NCBI GenBank assembly: GCA_905236635.1
Contig: CAJOCJ010000002.1
Location: 1-64,000 of the forward strand
Direction: 5' to 3'
Length of the DNA stretch: 64,000 nt
Origin: an uncultured Bacteroidales bacterium
GTDB lineage: Bacteria > Bacteroidota > Bacteroidia > Bacteroidales > F082
Shown here: piece after piece, positions 51,106 to 59,566 of the stretch
Numbering within the stretch: position 1 is the first letter of the stretch
Layout of the letters: every line of letters starts with the position of its first letter
Program-made: the position numbers and the translations under genes
The notes under the pieces: model-generated
Seen by the model: the letters and a program-made list of their open reading frames with translations, nothing else
Database searches by the model: none
What the model was told of the DNA's origin: nothing

Positions 51106-52119
51106 TTACGTGTTTTCAAATTTCCCACTTTGGGATGTCACTTTTTTATCCCCTTTTATTTTGAAAATATCTTTGTTGTAACCAACCAACACCTTGTTGT
51201 TTAATTGTAAATTTTCGGGTAATCCCAAATGACTATATAGATAGTCTCGAGCCCGAGCCTCCTTCACACCCAACAATTGTTTCCGATTCGCAGGGATGAT
51301 ATCGTCAGAGTGATGAAAATACAAAAGCATAGCGTCTCCACCTTTCAAACGATTTACTACATCTTTCCATAAGTTTGCATCAGTCTCTCCAATAGACACA
51401 CCAAAAAGGACAATAATACTTGCGTTATGAATCAGTTCTTTGCATGTCAGATCATTATCACTTCGCATAGCATCTATCGCCATCGGTTTTACCAACAAAT
51501 CTTTTACGGACCGGTCTTGTTTGAATGATTCGTTTGATATCTGTTGTTCGTCGTTGACGCCGATTAGTATTGTATCTCCTAACATACCGTGACGGTGGCA
51601 GACATTGCTCACATTATAAAATGTATTGCCAATAGTCATGTTTCTTTTATTGACGGGACCCAACAGCCATTCTATTGTGCTGGTATAATTCAATGTGATT
51701 ATATCTATGTGGGTAATTCTTTGATCCCTATCATAATGTGCGTTATAATGTGCCTTATAATACCTTTGGTCTAATGGCTCAAGATACCTGTCCGGTTCAA
51801 ACAGGTCTTGTAAAAACTTTAAGTTTTGGTTAAATACTTTCCTTTGAGATTCTTTTTGCAAATATTCGGCAAGCTTTTCCGACAAATCGAAATACATATC
51901 GGTCAGCTCCTCGGATGAATTGACATTTTTAGTGAATTTGCCCAATGCGAGCTCCATATCCGACCAATCATCAATTTTTTCATCTATCTCCTTTTTCATC
52001 GTTTTGACGGCTTCATTAGGCGAGTCACACTTCAGATAATAAGGATAGAAATCTTTATATCTGGTATTCAATCCTTGTGCCACATCAAAGCCGTTGCCAA
52101 TAATGTATAGTATGTTCAT
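51106..52119 (-). CDS. AbiH family abortive-infection protein
   Basis: 337 aa. The start MNILYIIGNGFDVAQGLNTRYKDFYPYYL is the signature of the AbiH phage-resistance family (PF14253). Later segments DIITLNYTSTIEWLLG, HRHGMLGDTILIGVND and IIVLFGVSIGETDANLWKDV fit the same family, which has a SIR2-like Rossmann look (GNGFD, LNYT, FGxSxGxxD). AbiH in Lactococcus blocks phage multiplication by an unknown mechanism. The gene stands inside a polysaccharide operon in which it has no metabolic role and is bordered by an inverted repeat on one side and an aminotransferase 5' remnant on the other, so it is probably an insertion. Confidence 0.9.
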   Translation of the reverse strand: MNILYIIGNGFDVAQGLNTRYKDFYPYYLKCDSPNEAVKTMKKEIDEKIDDWSDMELALGKFTKNVNSSEELTDMYFDLSEKLAEYLQKESQRKVFNQNLKFLQDLFEPDRYLEPLDQRYYKAHYNAHYDRDQRITHIDIITLNYTSTIEWLLGPVNKRNMTIGNTFYNVSNVCHRHGMLGDTILIGVNDEQQISNESFKQDRSVKDLLVKPMAIDAMRSDNDLTCKELIHNASIIVLFGVSIGETDANLWKDVVNRLKGGDAMLLYFHHSDDIIPANRKQLLGVKEARARDYLYSHLGLPENLQLNNKVLVGYNKDIFKIKGDKKVTSQSGKFENT

Positions 52120-52143
52120 AAATTAAAACGTAGTGAAGTTAAA

Positions 52144-52197
52144 TTATTTCTCACTCATATTAGTCAGGCAGAGGTAAATACTATTATGCTCCGACAT
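52144..52197 (-). pseudogene. Remnant of a DegT aminotransferase 5' end (17 codons)
   Basis: The minus strand reads MSEHNSIYLCLTNMSEK and then TAA. It aligns with the start of the intact aminotransferase at 51015 (MPQNRIYLCLAHMSEAG): the IYLCL codons are identical over 14 nt (ATTTACCTCTGCCT), both starts are preceded by TTATATG, and MSE follows at the same distance. It is too short to be a gene. It appears to be the old start left behind when abiH or a whole aminotransferase cassette was exchanged. Confidence 0.85.
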
Positions 52198-52209
52198 ATA
52201 AAATCCATT

Positions 52210-53811
52210 TTATTTAGAATCAATAATCAGATTCTCTATCTTTGAGATATTTAGCATACCTTCTTTTACTGGCATATTGAACTTTAGGATTGCATTGCTT
52301 CGTGTACCAGCTTTCGGCTGATTGATAACAACATCTTTTATAGTAAAGTTAACATCATTCACAGTTTCTACTGGACGATTGCTTAGTTGTACATTTTTTA
52401 AGGGAGTTCCTGGTGCCGCATTAATGGTTAATCCTTCAACGCTGATTTCTTTTATCCCGTCAAATGGAAGAACAATACTATCACTTTTCTTAATAAAGAA
52501 TAAGTAAAACTCTTTCACATCCTCCGCCATATTGACTGTCAAATTTTTTATTCTGATATTTGGAAGGCATTTCTTGGAAAGCTCATGTCTCTTATTGATT
52601 TCACCAGACACATCCATTGGTCTGCAAAAATAATTTCTCTTTGGTGTTACGTTAAACACACAATTGTATAATTCTATATCATGAGCCACAAATGCATTGT
52701 ACGACCCGCCATACTGAGAAGGGACAAAATCTGTAAAAGTGCAATTATTGAAAACTATCTTTCCAAAAACGGATGCGTGACTATTGAAACGGTCAAAGAA
52801 ATAGACTTTGTCGTAAAACAAATCTCGCCCATAACAATGAATGTCAAAGCGATTTATTTGAGAATCATTTATATGAACGGTATTTACATTGTTGGTTCCA
52901 AAAACGCCCCAATTTCCATTACCGTACATATTATATACTTGGAAATTCCACACATTATTCAAAGAGATGCCATAACCAGAATGGTCTTTCTGGGAATACG
53001 TGCCGTCAATACGCACATTATCAAACGTCACATTAGTACTATTATAAAAGCGTATTCCCCTATCATCAGTCAAGGTACTCGGTGGTGTATAAATGCTAAC
53101 ATCTGAAACATTTACATTGTCAAATCCCGATATATAAGCTATATGCGTAAGAAATGAGCATGCTTCGTCTCGAATTATTGTTAAGTTTTTAAAAACAAAT
53201 GGCTCATTTTTTACTTTAATATAAGAACAAACAGGGGAAGAATCGTCGTTGTCATAAGGCATAATGACACTATTTTTAGCTTTCCCGTTCTCTATTAGCA
53301 AAATATCTTTGCGCTGATGACCATATCCATGACCTTTTCTATTCAATACCCAAGGATTTTCATCTTCAATAAGAAGAATATAACGACCTTTTTTCAATGC
53401 ATCGAGCGAGCGGAAGTCTCCGTCGTCTATCAGCTTTTTCGGAACATTTATAGGAGTTTCTTTTTCCTCTATTCTAAACAACCAGCAGTTTTTTGACGTG
53501 TTTTTAACAATAAAAACGCACCCTTTGAAATCGTTATATTGTGTTAGCGGTATACTGGATGGTTTCCCTGGAATCTCAATTAGAAGAGTATCTATGCCGG
53601 AATAATTGACGTTAACACCTTTGGCTACGGCAGCTTTATGGGTTTCCAACAGCACATTGTATCTTTCAACTCCGGTTTTTGCTTCTGCCAATCCATAATC
53701 ATATGGTGATATGTCTCTTTTTCCTGCAAAATAATGTTTCAAAGAAGAACATGACGACAGGAAAAACGAGAATAACAATATTATGACTATCTTATGATTT
53801 AAAAACTTCAT
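52210..53811 (-). CDS. Right-handed beta-helix lipoprotein of the polysaccharide operon
   Basis: 533 aa. The N-terminus MKFLNHKIVIILLFSFFLSSCSS has a lipobox, so it is anchored to the envelope. The first 200 residues are mixed; from about residue 200 on, rungs such as NVNVSDVSIYTP, NVTFDNVRIDGTY, FQVYNMYGNGNW, VHINDSQINRFD and IVFNNCTFTDF show a pectate-lyase-like parallel beta-helix. Such folds bind or cut acidic polysaccharides. Overlap by 4 nt with the sugar transferase gene makes it a true member of the operon, so it may trim or modify the product glycan. Active-site residues cannot be assigned. Confidence 0.82.
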   Translation of the reverse strand: MKFLNHKIVIILLFSFFLSSCSSLKHYFAGKRDISPYDYGLAEAKTGVERYNVLLETHKAAVAKGVNVNYSGIDTLLIEIPGKPSSIPLTQYNDFKGCVFIVKNTSKNCWLFRIEEKETPINVPKKLIDDGDFRSLDALKKGRYILLIEDENPWVLNRKGHGYGHQRKDILLIENGKAKNSVIMPYDNDDSSPVCSYIKVKNEPFVFKNLTIIRDEACSFLTHIAYISGFDNVNVSDVSIYTPPSTLTDDRGIRFYNSTNVTFDNVRIDGTYSQKDHSGYGISLNNVWNFQVYNMYGNGNWGVFGTNNVNTVHINDSQINRFDIHCYGRDLFYDKVYFFDRFNSHASVFGKIVFNNCTFTDFVPSQYGGSYNAFVAHDIELYNCVFNVTPKRNYFCRPMDVSGEINKRHELSKKCLPNIRIKNLTVNMAEDVKEFYLFFIKKSDSIVLPFDGIKEISVEGLTINAAPGTPLKNVQLSNRPVETVNDVNFTIKDVVINQPKAGTRSNAILKFNMPVKEGMLNISKIENLIIDSK

Positions 53812-54443
53812 TTTCTTAATTCTTTCGGTTCACGAAACTCTTTCTTGCCACATGTTTTCAATATGATCAGCCATGCCGTCTTCAGTATCAACACAAAATC
53901 ATACCAAAGCGTACGATGATTGATATAATAGAGCTCCAGCTTCAGCTTCTTTGGCATAAATTCCTTTTCGTACGACTCTTCATCTTCAAACAGTTCGCCA
54001 TGTGTGTAATCGTATAAACTTGCCGTGCTGGTAAGGCCTGGTTTTACATCCATAATATGAACATATTCGCCAATATAAACCTTATCCGCATTTTCCTTGT
54101 CCTCAGGCCGTGGCCCCACGACACTCATCTCCCCTTTCAAAATATTCACCACTTGCGGCATCTCGTCTATCTTGGTCTTACGGATAAACTTGCCAAACGG
54201 GAAGATTCGGTCATCATTCTCCAGTGTAGTCAGACGCACCTTGCCGCTATCCACGCGCATGGAGCGGAACTTGTAACACGTAAAAAGCCGCCCGTCCTTA
54301 CCGACACGAGCAGCTTTATATATCGCCGGTCCCGGACTTGTAATCTTGATGATGATTATGGTCAGCAGATAAATTGGACTGAATACAATCAGAAACAAGA
54401 CGGCAAACAGCAGATCGAAACAGCGTTTTATAAAGTCATACAT
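53808..54443 (-). CDS. Initiating phosphoglycosyltransferase (PglC/WcaJ C-terminal type)
   Basis: 211-aa monotopic membrane enzyme that moves a sugar phosphate to undecaprenyl phosphate and starts repeat-unit synthesis. One N-terminal hydrophobic segment (CFDLLFAVLFLIVFSPIYLLTIIII), then PGPAIYKAARVGKDGRLFTCYKFRSMRVDSG, and IDEMPQVVNILKGEMSVVGPRPE are all diagnostic. Length about 200 fits the short PglC form. It marks the cluster as an undecaprenyl-linked O-antigen or capsule pathway. Confidence 0.95.
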   Translation of the reverse strand: MYDFIKRCFDLLFAVLFLIVFSPIYLLTIIIIKITSPGPAIYKAARVGKDGRLFTCYKFRSMRVDSGKVRLTTLENDDRIFPFGKFIRKTKIDEMPQVVNILKGEMSVVGPRPEDKENADKVYIGEYVHIMDVKPGLTSTASLYDYTHGELFEDEESYEKEFMPKKLKLELYYINHRTLWYDFVLILKTAWLIILKTCGKKEFREPKELRK

Positions 54444-54445
54444 GA

Positions 54446-55126
54446 TTACACCAGTTTACGTAGCATCACAAATTCTTCTGCGGCTAGCATTCCCACACAA
54501 AGGCCTGCGGCTTTGTCTGTCTCACGAAGATATTGTACCGAACGGGGGTGAGGATACTCCCTCAACTCAGTCGAATAGCAAGCAAAGGCCTTATACTTTT
54601 GTTCAGCATATTTAGTTATATCAACAAAATAGTTAGGCATAAACATTGTATCTTCCTTATTAGGCGTCCATTCTGTTGACGATGGAACACGATAGCAGTA
54701 TAATTCCTTCACCACCTGCCCCATCACCGGACGAACCGCCACTAAAGTCGACTTAAACACATTCTGGTGGTCCATATTCACATCGCCCCAAAAATGAGTG
54801 AACACCGTGTCGGGCTTAACCTCATCGATAACCTTTTCAATCACTTGATTGATTTCCACATGAGGTGTGGCATCCAATCTCATGTCTGGCAGACCACCAT
54901 AATGAATTGACTTTATGCCAAGTATATCGGCGCAATTTTTAGTTTCCTGTTTTTTGGCTTCTATAATCTCTGATAATCTATCAGAATCCCTATACTGTGA
55001 AGAACTGCCATCTGTTACAATAAGCAAATGACATTCTATGCCTGTTGCAGATAATTTTGCTATTGTTCCGCCGACACCGAGAACTTCATCGTCGGGATGA
55101 GCGGCTATAACTAATACTTTTTTCAT
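54446..55126 (-). CDS. PIG-L family deacetylase
   Basis: 226-aa zinc-dependent N-acetylglucosaminyl-type deacetylase. The zinc motif AAHPDDEVLGVGG is at the N-terminus, and THFWGDVNMDHQNVFKSTL holds further metal and active-site His residues. It may deacetylate an N-acetyl sugar on the nucleotide or lipid carrier. Its start overlaps the acyltransferase stop by 4 nt, and the sugar transferase starts 2 nt after its stop, so the acyl group on one amino sugar might be exchanged by this pair. Confidence 0.92.
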   Translation of the reverse strand: MKKVLVIAAHPDDEVLGVGGTIAKLSATGIECHLLIVTDGSSSQYRDSDRLSEIIEAKKQETKNCADILGIKSIHYGGLPDMRLDATPHVEINQVIEKVIDEVKPDTVFTHFWGDVNMDHQNVFKSTLVAVRPVMGQVVKELYCYRVPSSTEWTPNKEDTMFMPNYFVDITKYAEQKYKAFACYSTELREYPHPRSVQYLRETDKAAGLCVGMLAAEEFVMLRKLV

Positions 55127-55707
55127 TCTATTTCACGTTTTGGAATTGATTTTATTACTCTTGCTGGTCTGCCAGTGGCAATGGTCCATGCAGGGATGTC
55201 TTTTGTTACTATTGAACCAGCTCCTATAATGGCTCCGTCACCAATGGTGACGCCAGGCATTATCAGCGTTTCCATACCAACCATTACTCCCTTGCCAATA
55301 TGAATTTCTCCAGTTCTATAACCTAAACTGGCGGCATTATCCCCCACACAATAACCCGTCAAATCACGCTGGTGACACAGCAAACGACAACCACTTGTGA
55401 TATGGGTGTAATCTCCAATATATATCATATCTGCATAGCTGGTGTCCATACGTACATAGTCACCAAAAAAAGTGTTCTTTCCCACATGACACCCCATCTT
55501 CCTAATCAAGTATGGACGCAGTTTTCTTGGAGCAAATGGCTCCATATAAAACCTGTCAAGCATCTTTTCCAGATGCTTCAGATGAATGTTCCTGAAGAAC
55601 TGTTTTATCACTCGCCACAGGCTCACATCGCCGTATTCCTCTTCGGAATAGTTGAAACCCAAGGCTCTTAACAACTTGTACGTTGTGCTTAGCTTTTTCT
55701 TTTCCAT
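55123..55707 (-). CDS. Left-handed beta-helix (hexapeptide) O/N-acyltransferase
   Basis: 194 aa. The trimeric hexapeptide repeat fold is seen in CHVGKNTFFGDYVRMD, IGDYTHITSGCRLLCHQRDL, GVMVGMETLIMPGVTIGDGAIIGAGSIVTKDIPAWTIATGRPARVI. The N-terminal 70 residues are helical. It acylates a sugar hydroxyl or amino group. It overlaps the GT2 gene by one base and the PIG-L gene by four. Confidence 0.9.
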   Translation of the reverse strand: MEKKKLSTTYKLLRALGFNYSEEEYGDVSLWRVIKQFFRNIHLKHLEKMLDRFYMEPFAPRKLRPYLIRKMGCHVGKNTFFGDYVRMDTSYADMIYIGDYTHITSGCRLLCHQRDLTGYCVGDNAASLGYRTGEIHIGKGVMVGMETLIMPGVTIGDGAIIGAGSIVTKDIPAWTIATGRPARVIKSIPKREIE

Positions 55708-56597
55708 TAAGCTGTTATTTTACCTTTATACTCTTTTACCCACTTTACGGCATTCACTGGCGAAGTAAAGAAACACAAAAAAGCTTCCCATGCGGCATGG
55801 AGATATTTGTGCATCTTGTAGTACACGAAGAACAGCACGCCGTGATGACGACACAACACTTGCCTCTTTTCCTTGCCCGTAAGTAGATAAAAGTATTTCT
55901 TTTTATTCTTGATCAACATCTTCTGTCCTGCCAATTTCTTGGGGCCAGTAGATACTTGTTCTCCTTCGTGCTGAAAGTTCTTTATGAGCGTAACAGGCAG
56001 ATAACCGAACTTAGGCGTAGCATCCAAGGCTTTCTGCATTAGGATATACTCCTGGCATGATGGAACTATATCAAACCCACCAATCTTCCGAATGAAGTCG
56101 GTTCTGAACATGAATGAATTCGTTCCAGAAATATGATACATCAGATGGCTACGAATTAAGTCGTCATTCGTCATACCTTCCCACAGATGCTGGTGCCTCT
56201 CCGATACTGGAGCACCGGTTTCATATAGGAAGGTCGCACCATCCATTACGCTCACATCCCAGCCGTTTTTCTCCATTGCTTCCACCTGAACTTTCAAACG
56301 ATTAGGCAGATACACATCATCATCATCTAGGAAGGCAATATAGTCGCCTTTTGCTATTTCTATGGCCACATTGCGAGATCCCGCCCCTCCCAAATTTTTC
56401 TTATTCTGAACATAGTGAATTCGCGCGTCGGTGAATCCTCGCATAACTTCCTCTGTCAGTTTACGTTCTTCCGAATCTGAAGGATTGTCGTCTACTATAA
56501 TATACTCGAAATCGGTGTACGTCTGGGCTAATACCGACTCGATAGCATTCTTTAGATACTGATGTCGCTTGTATGTCGGAGTGATAACTGTTATCAT
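55707..56597 (-). CDS. Glycosyltransferase family 2
   Basis: 296 aa. MITVITPTYKRHQYLKNAIESVLAQTYTDFEYIIVDDNPSD is a typical GT2 start with the metal-binding DDD in YIAFLDDDDVYLP. Then NSFMFRTDFIRKIGGFD follows. It adds one residue of the repeat unit in the cytoplasm. A short C-terminal amphipathic region may touch the membrane. Confidence 0.93.
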   Translation of the reverse strand: MITVITPTYKRHQYLKNAIESVLAQTYTDFEYIIVDDNPSDSEERKLTEEVMRGFTDARIHYVQNKKNLGGAGSRNVAIEIAKGDYIAFLDDDDVYLPNRLKVQVEAMEKNGWDVSVMDGATFLYETGAPVSERHQHLWEGMTNDDLIRSHLMYHISGTNSFMFRTDFIRKIGGFDIVPSCQEYILMQKALDATPKFGYLPVTLIKNFQHEGEQVSTGPKKLAGQKMLIKNKKKYFYLLTGKEKRQVLCRHHGVLFFVYYKMHKYLHAAWEAFLCFFTSPVNAVKWVKEYKGKITA

Positions 56598-56614
56598 AAA
56601 AATACTATTATTTG

Positions 56615-57403
56615 TTATTCAATAATGCCTCTAGCCATCGATTCTTGGTATAGAAATGCTTGTAATTTTTTTATTTTTATTAGCTTTCTAAACGGAAACA
56701 ATAATTTCACAGCTAATCCTAGCAAAGGCTTGTAAATCATCTGTATATCACAATATGCCTTACGGAACTTGAACTTTTCCTCCAAGAATGGCTGGATATT
56801 CGAATGCTCTGTTATACTCCTAGCGCCATCACAGACATAATTCAATTTGAGCTCTTCCAGATAATATCGGTTCATTTCCAAAATCAGCCCATACATCGGA
56901 TAGGTGGATTTGGGGGCATTTGGATTGACACCCATACTTACATAACTACAATAATCACCAATAATACGATTAATTCCAAAACCTTCTGCCATTCCAGTTT
57001 CTTTGTCAACAGCCAGCCAGAAATCCCCATCACCGCTATTTACACGACTTGCCCATTGTTCTCTTGTTACAGACATATTCTGTCCAAATCTTTCTCTGGA
57101 TTTGTTGAACAGATCAAAACCCAGTTCATTCATTTCTTCTGGAGAGACCTTCTTGAAATCGTATGTCTTTTGGGACTTCCTTACTTGATTTCTAACTTTG
57201 ACCGGAAGCTCGTCTATCCCACCATATACGTCTTTGATGACATACCAAAAAGAAGACGGTTCTTGCTTATCCCAATTATATACATTTTTCACAAAGCGCC
57301 CTCCCTTTTTTAGAAGATTGCGAGCCTCGTCTTGGGTTATCTTAACTGATTGGTGAGGGATAGTATTCACCCAACCACCTTTATAAAGACGGAATGCTTC
57401 CAT
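56615..57403 (-). CDS. FemAB/GNAT-like acyltransferase
   Basis: 262 aa with the acetyltransferase-type layout of FemAB-like enzymes (ELPVKVRNQVRKSQKTYDFKKVSPEEM, FWLAVDKETGMAEGFGINRIIGDYCSYVSMGV, YYLEELKLNYVCDGARS). Enzymes of this group in polysaccharide clusters probably add an acyl or amino-acyl group to an amino sugar. The neighbouring GNAT gene may be related in function. The acyl donor is not known. It starts 6 nt after that gene's stop. Confidence 0.72.
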   Translation of the reverse strand: MEAFRLYKGGWVNTIPHQSVKITQDEARNLLKKGGRFVKNVYNWDKQEPSSFWYVIKDVYGGIDELPVKVRNQVRKSQKTYDFKKVSPEEMNELGFDLFNKSRERFGQNMSVTREQWASRVNSGDGDFWLAVDKETGMAEGFGINRIIGDYCSYVSMGVNPNAPKSTYPMYGLILEMNRYYLEELKLNYVCDGARSITEHSNIQPFLEEKFKFRKAYCDIQMIYKPLLGLAVKLLFPFRKLIKIKKLQAFLYQESMARGIIE

Positions 57404-57409
57404 TTGTTA

Positions 57410-57880
57410 TTATTTGTTTATTACGTATCTACCCCATCGCGTCCTGTACCCGGCAGCGAAAGGCCGAAATCCTGCTTTTTCAACCCCACGTGTACTTGGG
57501 GCATTCTTGGGGCCAACTATCATATAACACCTTTTTTGAGGGTTGTCTTCTACAATCTTACTCAGTAAATACGGATAATAGCCACGTCCACGCTCATCTT
57601 TCATAGTCACACATGGACCAACATGCAAACCTGTTTTCGGCATAAACTGAAATTGCGGTATCCAAGTTACCACATCTGCCTTGCTAACAAGCTTGTCCTC
57701 TCTCCATAATTGGTACTCCAGATATTTCCCTCCAAAAAGAGTTTCAATAGACCAGAGGAAAGTACGTAGAGAGTTAAAAAGCCTCGGTTTTACTGTTTTA
57801 ATGTGTAATTTCTCTTCTGGATATTTAAGAAGCGACCCACACGGAATAACACTATGCTTAAAATAAACTTCTTCTTTCAT
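57410..57880 (-). CDS. GNAT-type N-acetyltransferase-like protein
   Basis: 156 aa. LHVGPCVTMKDERGRGYYPYLLSKIVEDNPQKRCYMIVGPKNAPSTRGVEKAGFRPF shows the GNAT core with the R/Q-x-x-G-x-G/Y acetyl-CoA loop (ERGRGYYPYLL) and the later NAPSTRGVEKAGF. It is likely to acylate a sugar amine of the glycan. It starts 12 nt after the hexapeptide acyltransferase gene and lies before the FemAB-like gene. Confidence 0.8.
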   Translation of the reverse strand: MKEEVYFKHSVIPCGSLLKYPEEKLHIKTVKPRLFNSLRTFLWSIETLFGGKYLEYQLWREDKLVSKADVVTWIPQFQFMPKTGLHVGPCVTMKDERGRGYYPYLLSKIVEDNPQKRCYMIVGPKNAPSTRGVEKAGFRPFAAGYRTRWGRYVINK

Positions 57881-57892
57881 GCATTAACTTGT

Positions 57893-58462
57893 TTAAGCTT
57901 CTGATTGTTGTACTTTTATCTTCCCGAGAATAACTTTTGCTTCCTTCGGAGCAAAATCCCAATAATGCGAATCATTAAGTCTTTTTATTGTGTCTTCATC
58001 AAAACGATATTTATATATTTTTGCAGGTGACCCGAAAACAATTGCATAAGGAGGAATATCTTTATTTACAAAAGAGTTAGCTCCAACAACAGCACCATTT
58101 CCAATGGTCACACCTTGTCGAATAATACAATTGGCAGCAATCCATACATCATGTCCTATATACGTAATTCGTCCAGAAATACATTCATCACTTAATTGAG
58201 GAGATGTTGATGCCGCCCAATAAGAATGTTCCTCTCCTCCTATCTGACAAGAAGGAGCTATACAAGTATAATTACCTATATGAACATTGTTAAATATGCC
58301 ATAACGTCCGATAAAGCACCATTTACCTATCTTACATCCTCTATAAAAACTATTTAACCTGACACGAGATGTCGCACTAACACTATTTCGTCTTAATGCA
58401 AGGAGGGGCTTTTTCATTAACGAACCCAACCAAATAACTATGTATTTTAAAAAATGTGACAT
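57893..58462 (-). CDS. Hexapeptide (CatB-related) O-acetyltransferase
   Basis: 189 aa. IGKWCFIGRYGIFNNVHIGNYTCIAPSCQIGG, YIGHDVWIAANCIIRQGVTIGNGAVVGANSFVNKDIPPYAIVFGSPAKIYKYRF are the left-handed beta-helix repeats and the C-terminal signature of the CatB/maa group; the His in GGEEHSYW is the likely catalytic base. It would acetylate a sugar hydroxyl. Gap of 2 nt to the GT4 gene before it. Confidence 0.92.
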   Translation of the reverse strand: MSHFLKYIVIWLGSLMKKPLLALRRNSVSATSRVRLNSFYRGCKIGKWCFIGRYGIFNNVHIGNYTCIAPSCQIGGEEHSYWAASTSPQLSDECISGRITYIGHDVWIAANCIIRQGVTIGNGAVVGANSFVNKDIPPYAIVFGSPAKIYKYRFDEDTIKRLNDSHYWDFAPKEAKVILGKIKVQQSEA

Positions 58463-58464
58463 TC

Positions 58465-59556
58465 TTAATAATTTTGTAAATAGTCGAACAATTCGGGATT
58501 CTTGTTTATCGCATATTCTTGAGGCAAGGCTTCCAAAGCCTGAATCTTCTTATTGATATCATCAGCGGTCAATCCGTTGACAAATGAGATAATCTCCTGT
58601 TTGTCTAACGCATTGATGTGGTATCCTATACCCAATTTTGTAACTTTTTTCGCCAAAAATGTATTTGAACTGACTATAATTGGTGTGCGGAAGAATATGG
58701 CTTCATACATCTTGTTCGGCTCGGCATATTGAGCGTTGATATAGGTCGCATCATATGAAGCTAACACCAAATCAATCTTTTCATAAATGGACGGCAAATC
58801 ATCAGGATTTCGGAATTTTCCGTGGAAATGAACATTATCATATTTGTCGCATAGTGATTTTAATTCTTCTCCATACTCAAGTATAATTCCATACGCATGG
58901 AATTCATGTTGCGGGAAATGCTCAGCAATCGTTGTTGCAAAATTTATTACCGAATTATATCTAAACCCTCCGACAAATGCTATAGACAAATGGTTTATAT
59001 CAAAGTCATGTTTCTGATAGGGCAAATTCATCATTAATGGGTTGACTCTATTCGCTACTACCACAATATTTCCCGGCCTATCATCTCCAAAATGATAATC
59101 TATAAAACCCTCTGATGTCATTACCGTAAGCAATGATTTCTTAATCATTTTCTTATCAATATTACCCAACCACCTCCTTAATAATTTGTTTTTCAAGCCC
59201 GTATATGGCATGTCGGATTCCTCATATATAAAAGGTCTTCGGCATAACAACCTGGCAGCAAATGCAATATTGAAAAAGAAATAATAAAAGATTACGTCTT
59301 GCCCCTTGTATTTCCTAAACAGCGGTTTTAACGATTTATAATAAACCTTCAATCGTTCATAGTATGATTGTTTGCGTGAAAAGACGCCTATTACTGAAAT
59401 ATTAAAATTCGCAGGCGACGCATATCCTTCTTCGCCTTGCTTTTCAAAGCCATAAACATCAACATCATACCCGTTATCAATAAACTCACCTACTCTTTTT
59501 AAACAGCGTGTTAGTGTTATATTATTGAGAACAAACACTATCTTCTTTTTTCCCAT
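58465..59556 (-). CDS. Glycosyltransferase, GT4-like (GT-B fold)
   Basis: 363 aa from MGKKKIVFVLNNITLTRCLKRVGEF. The C-terminal nucleotide-sugar half has NVHFHGKFRNPDDLPSIYEKIDLVLASYD and the E-x7-E-like AEPNKMYEAIFFRTPIIVS. It adds one sugar of the repeat unit. The ATG at 59556 follows the purine-rich AAAGAAAGAG and avoids a 29-nt overlap with the preceding gene; the alternative start at 59595 is possible. Confidence 0.9.
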   Translation of the reverse strand: MGKKKIVFVLNNITLTRCLKRVGEFIDNGYDVDVYGFEKQGEEGYASPANFNISVIGVFSRKQSYYERLKVYYKSLKPLFRKYKGQDVIFYYFFFNIAFAARLLCRRPFIYEESDMPYTGLKNKLLRRWLGNIDKKMIKKSLLTVMTSEGFIDYHFGDDRPGNIVVVANRVNPLMMNLPYQKHDFDINHLSIAFVGGFRYNSVINFATTIAEHFPQHEFHAYGIILEYGEELKSLCDKYDNVHFHGKFRNPDDLPSIYEKIDLVLASYDATYINAQYAEPNKMYEAIFFRTPIIVSSNTFLAKKVTKLGIGYHINALDKQEIISFVNGLTADDINKKIQALEALPQEYAINKNPELFDYLQNY

Positions 59557-59566
59557 ATCTCTTTCT

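Noticed and set aside
51106-52119. SIR2-type NADase defence gene
   Set aside because: Although GNGFD and the later FGxSxG segments look SIR2-like, the start and overall pattern match AbiH; NAD cleavage cannot be claimed from sequence alone.
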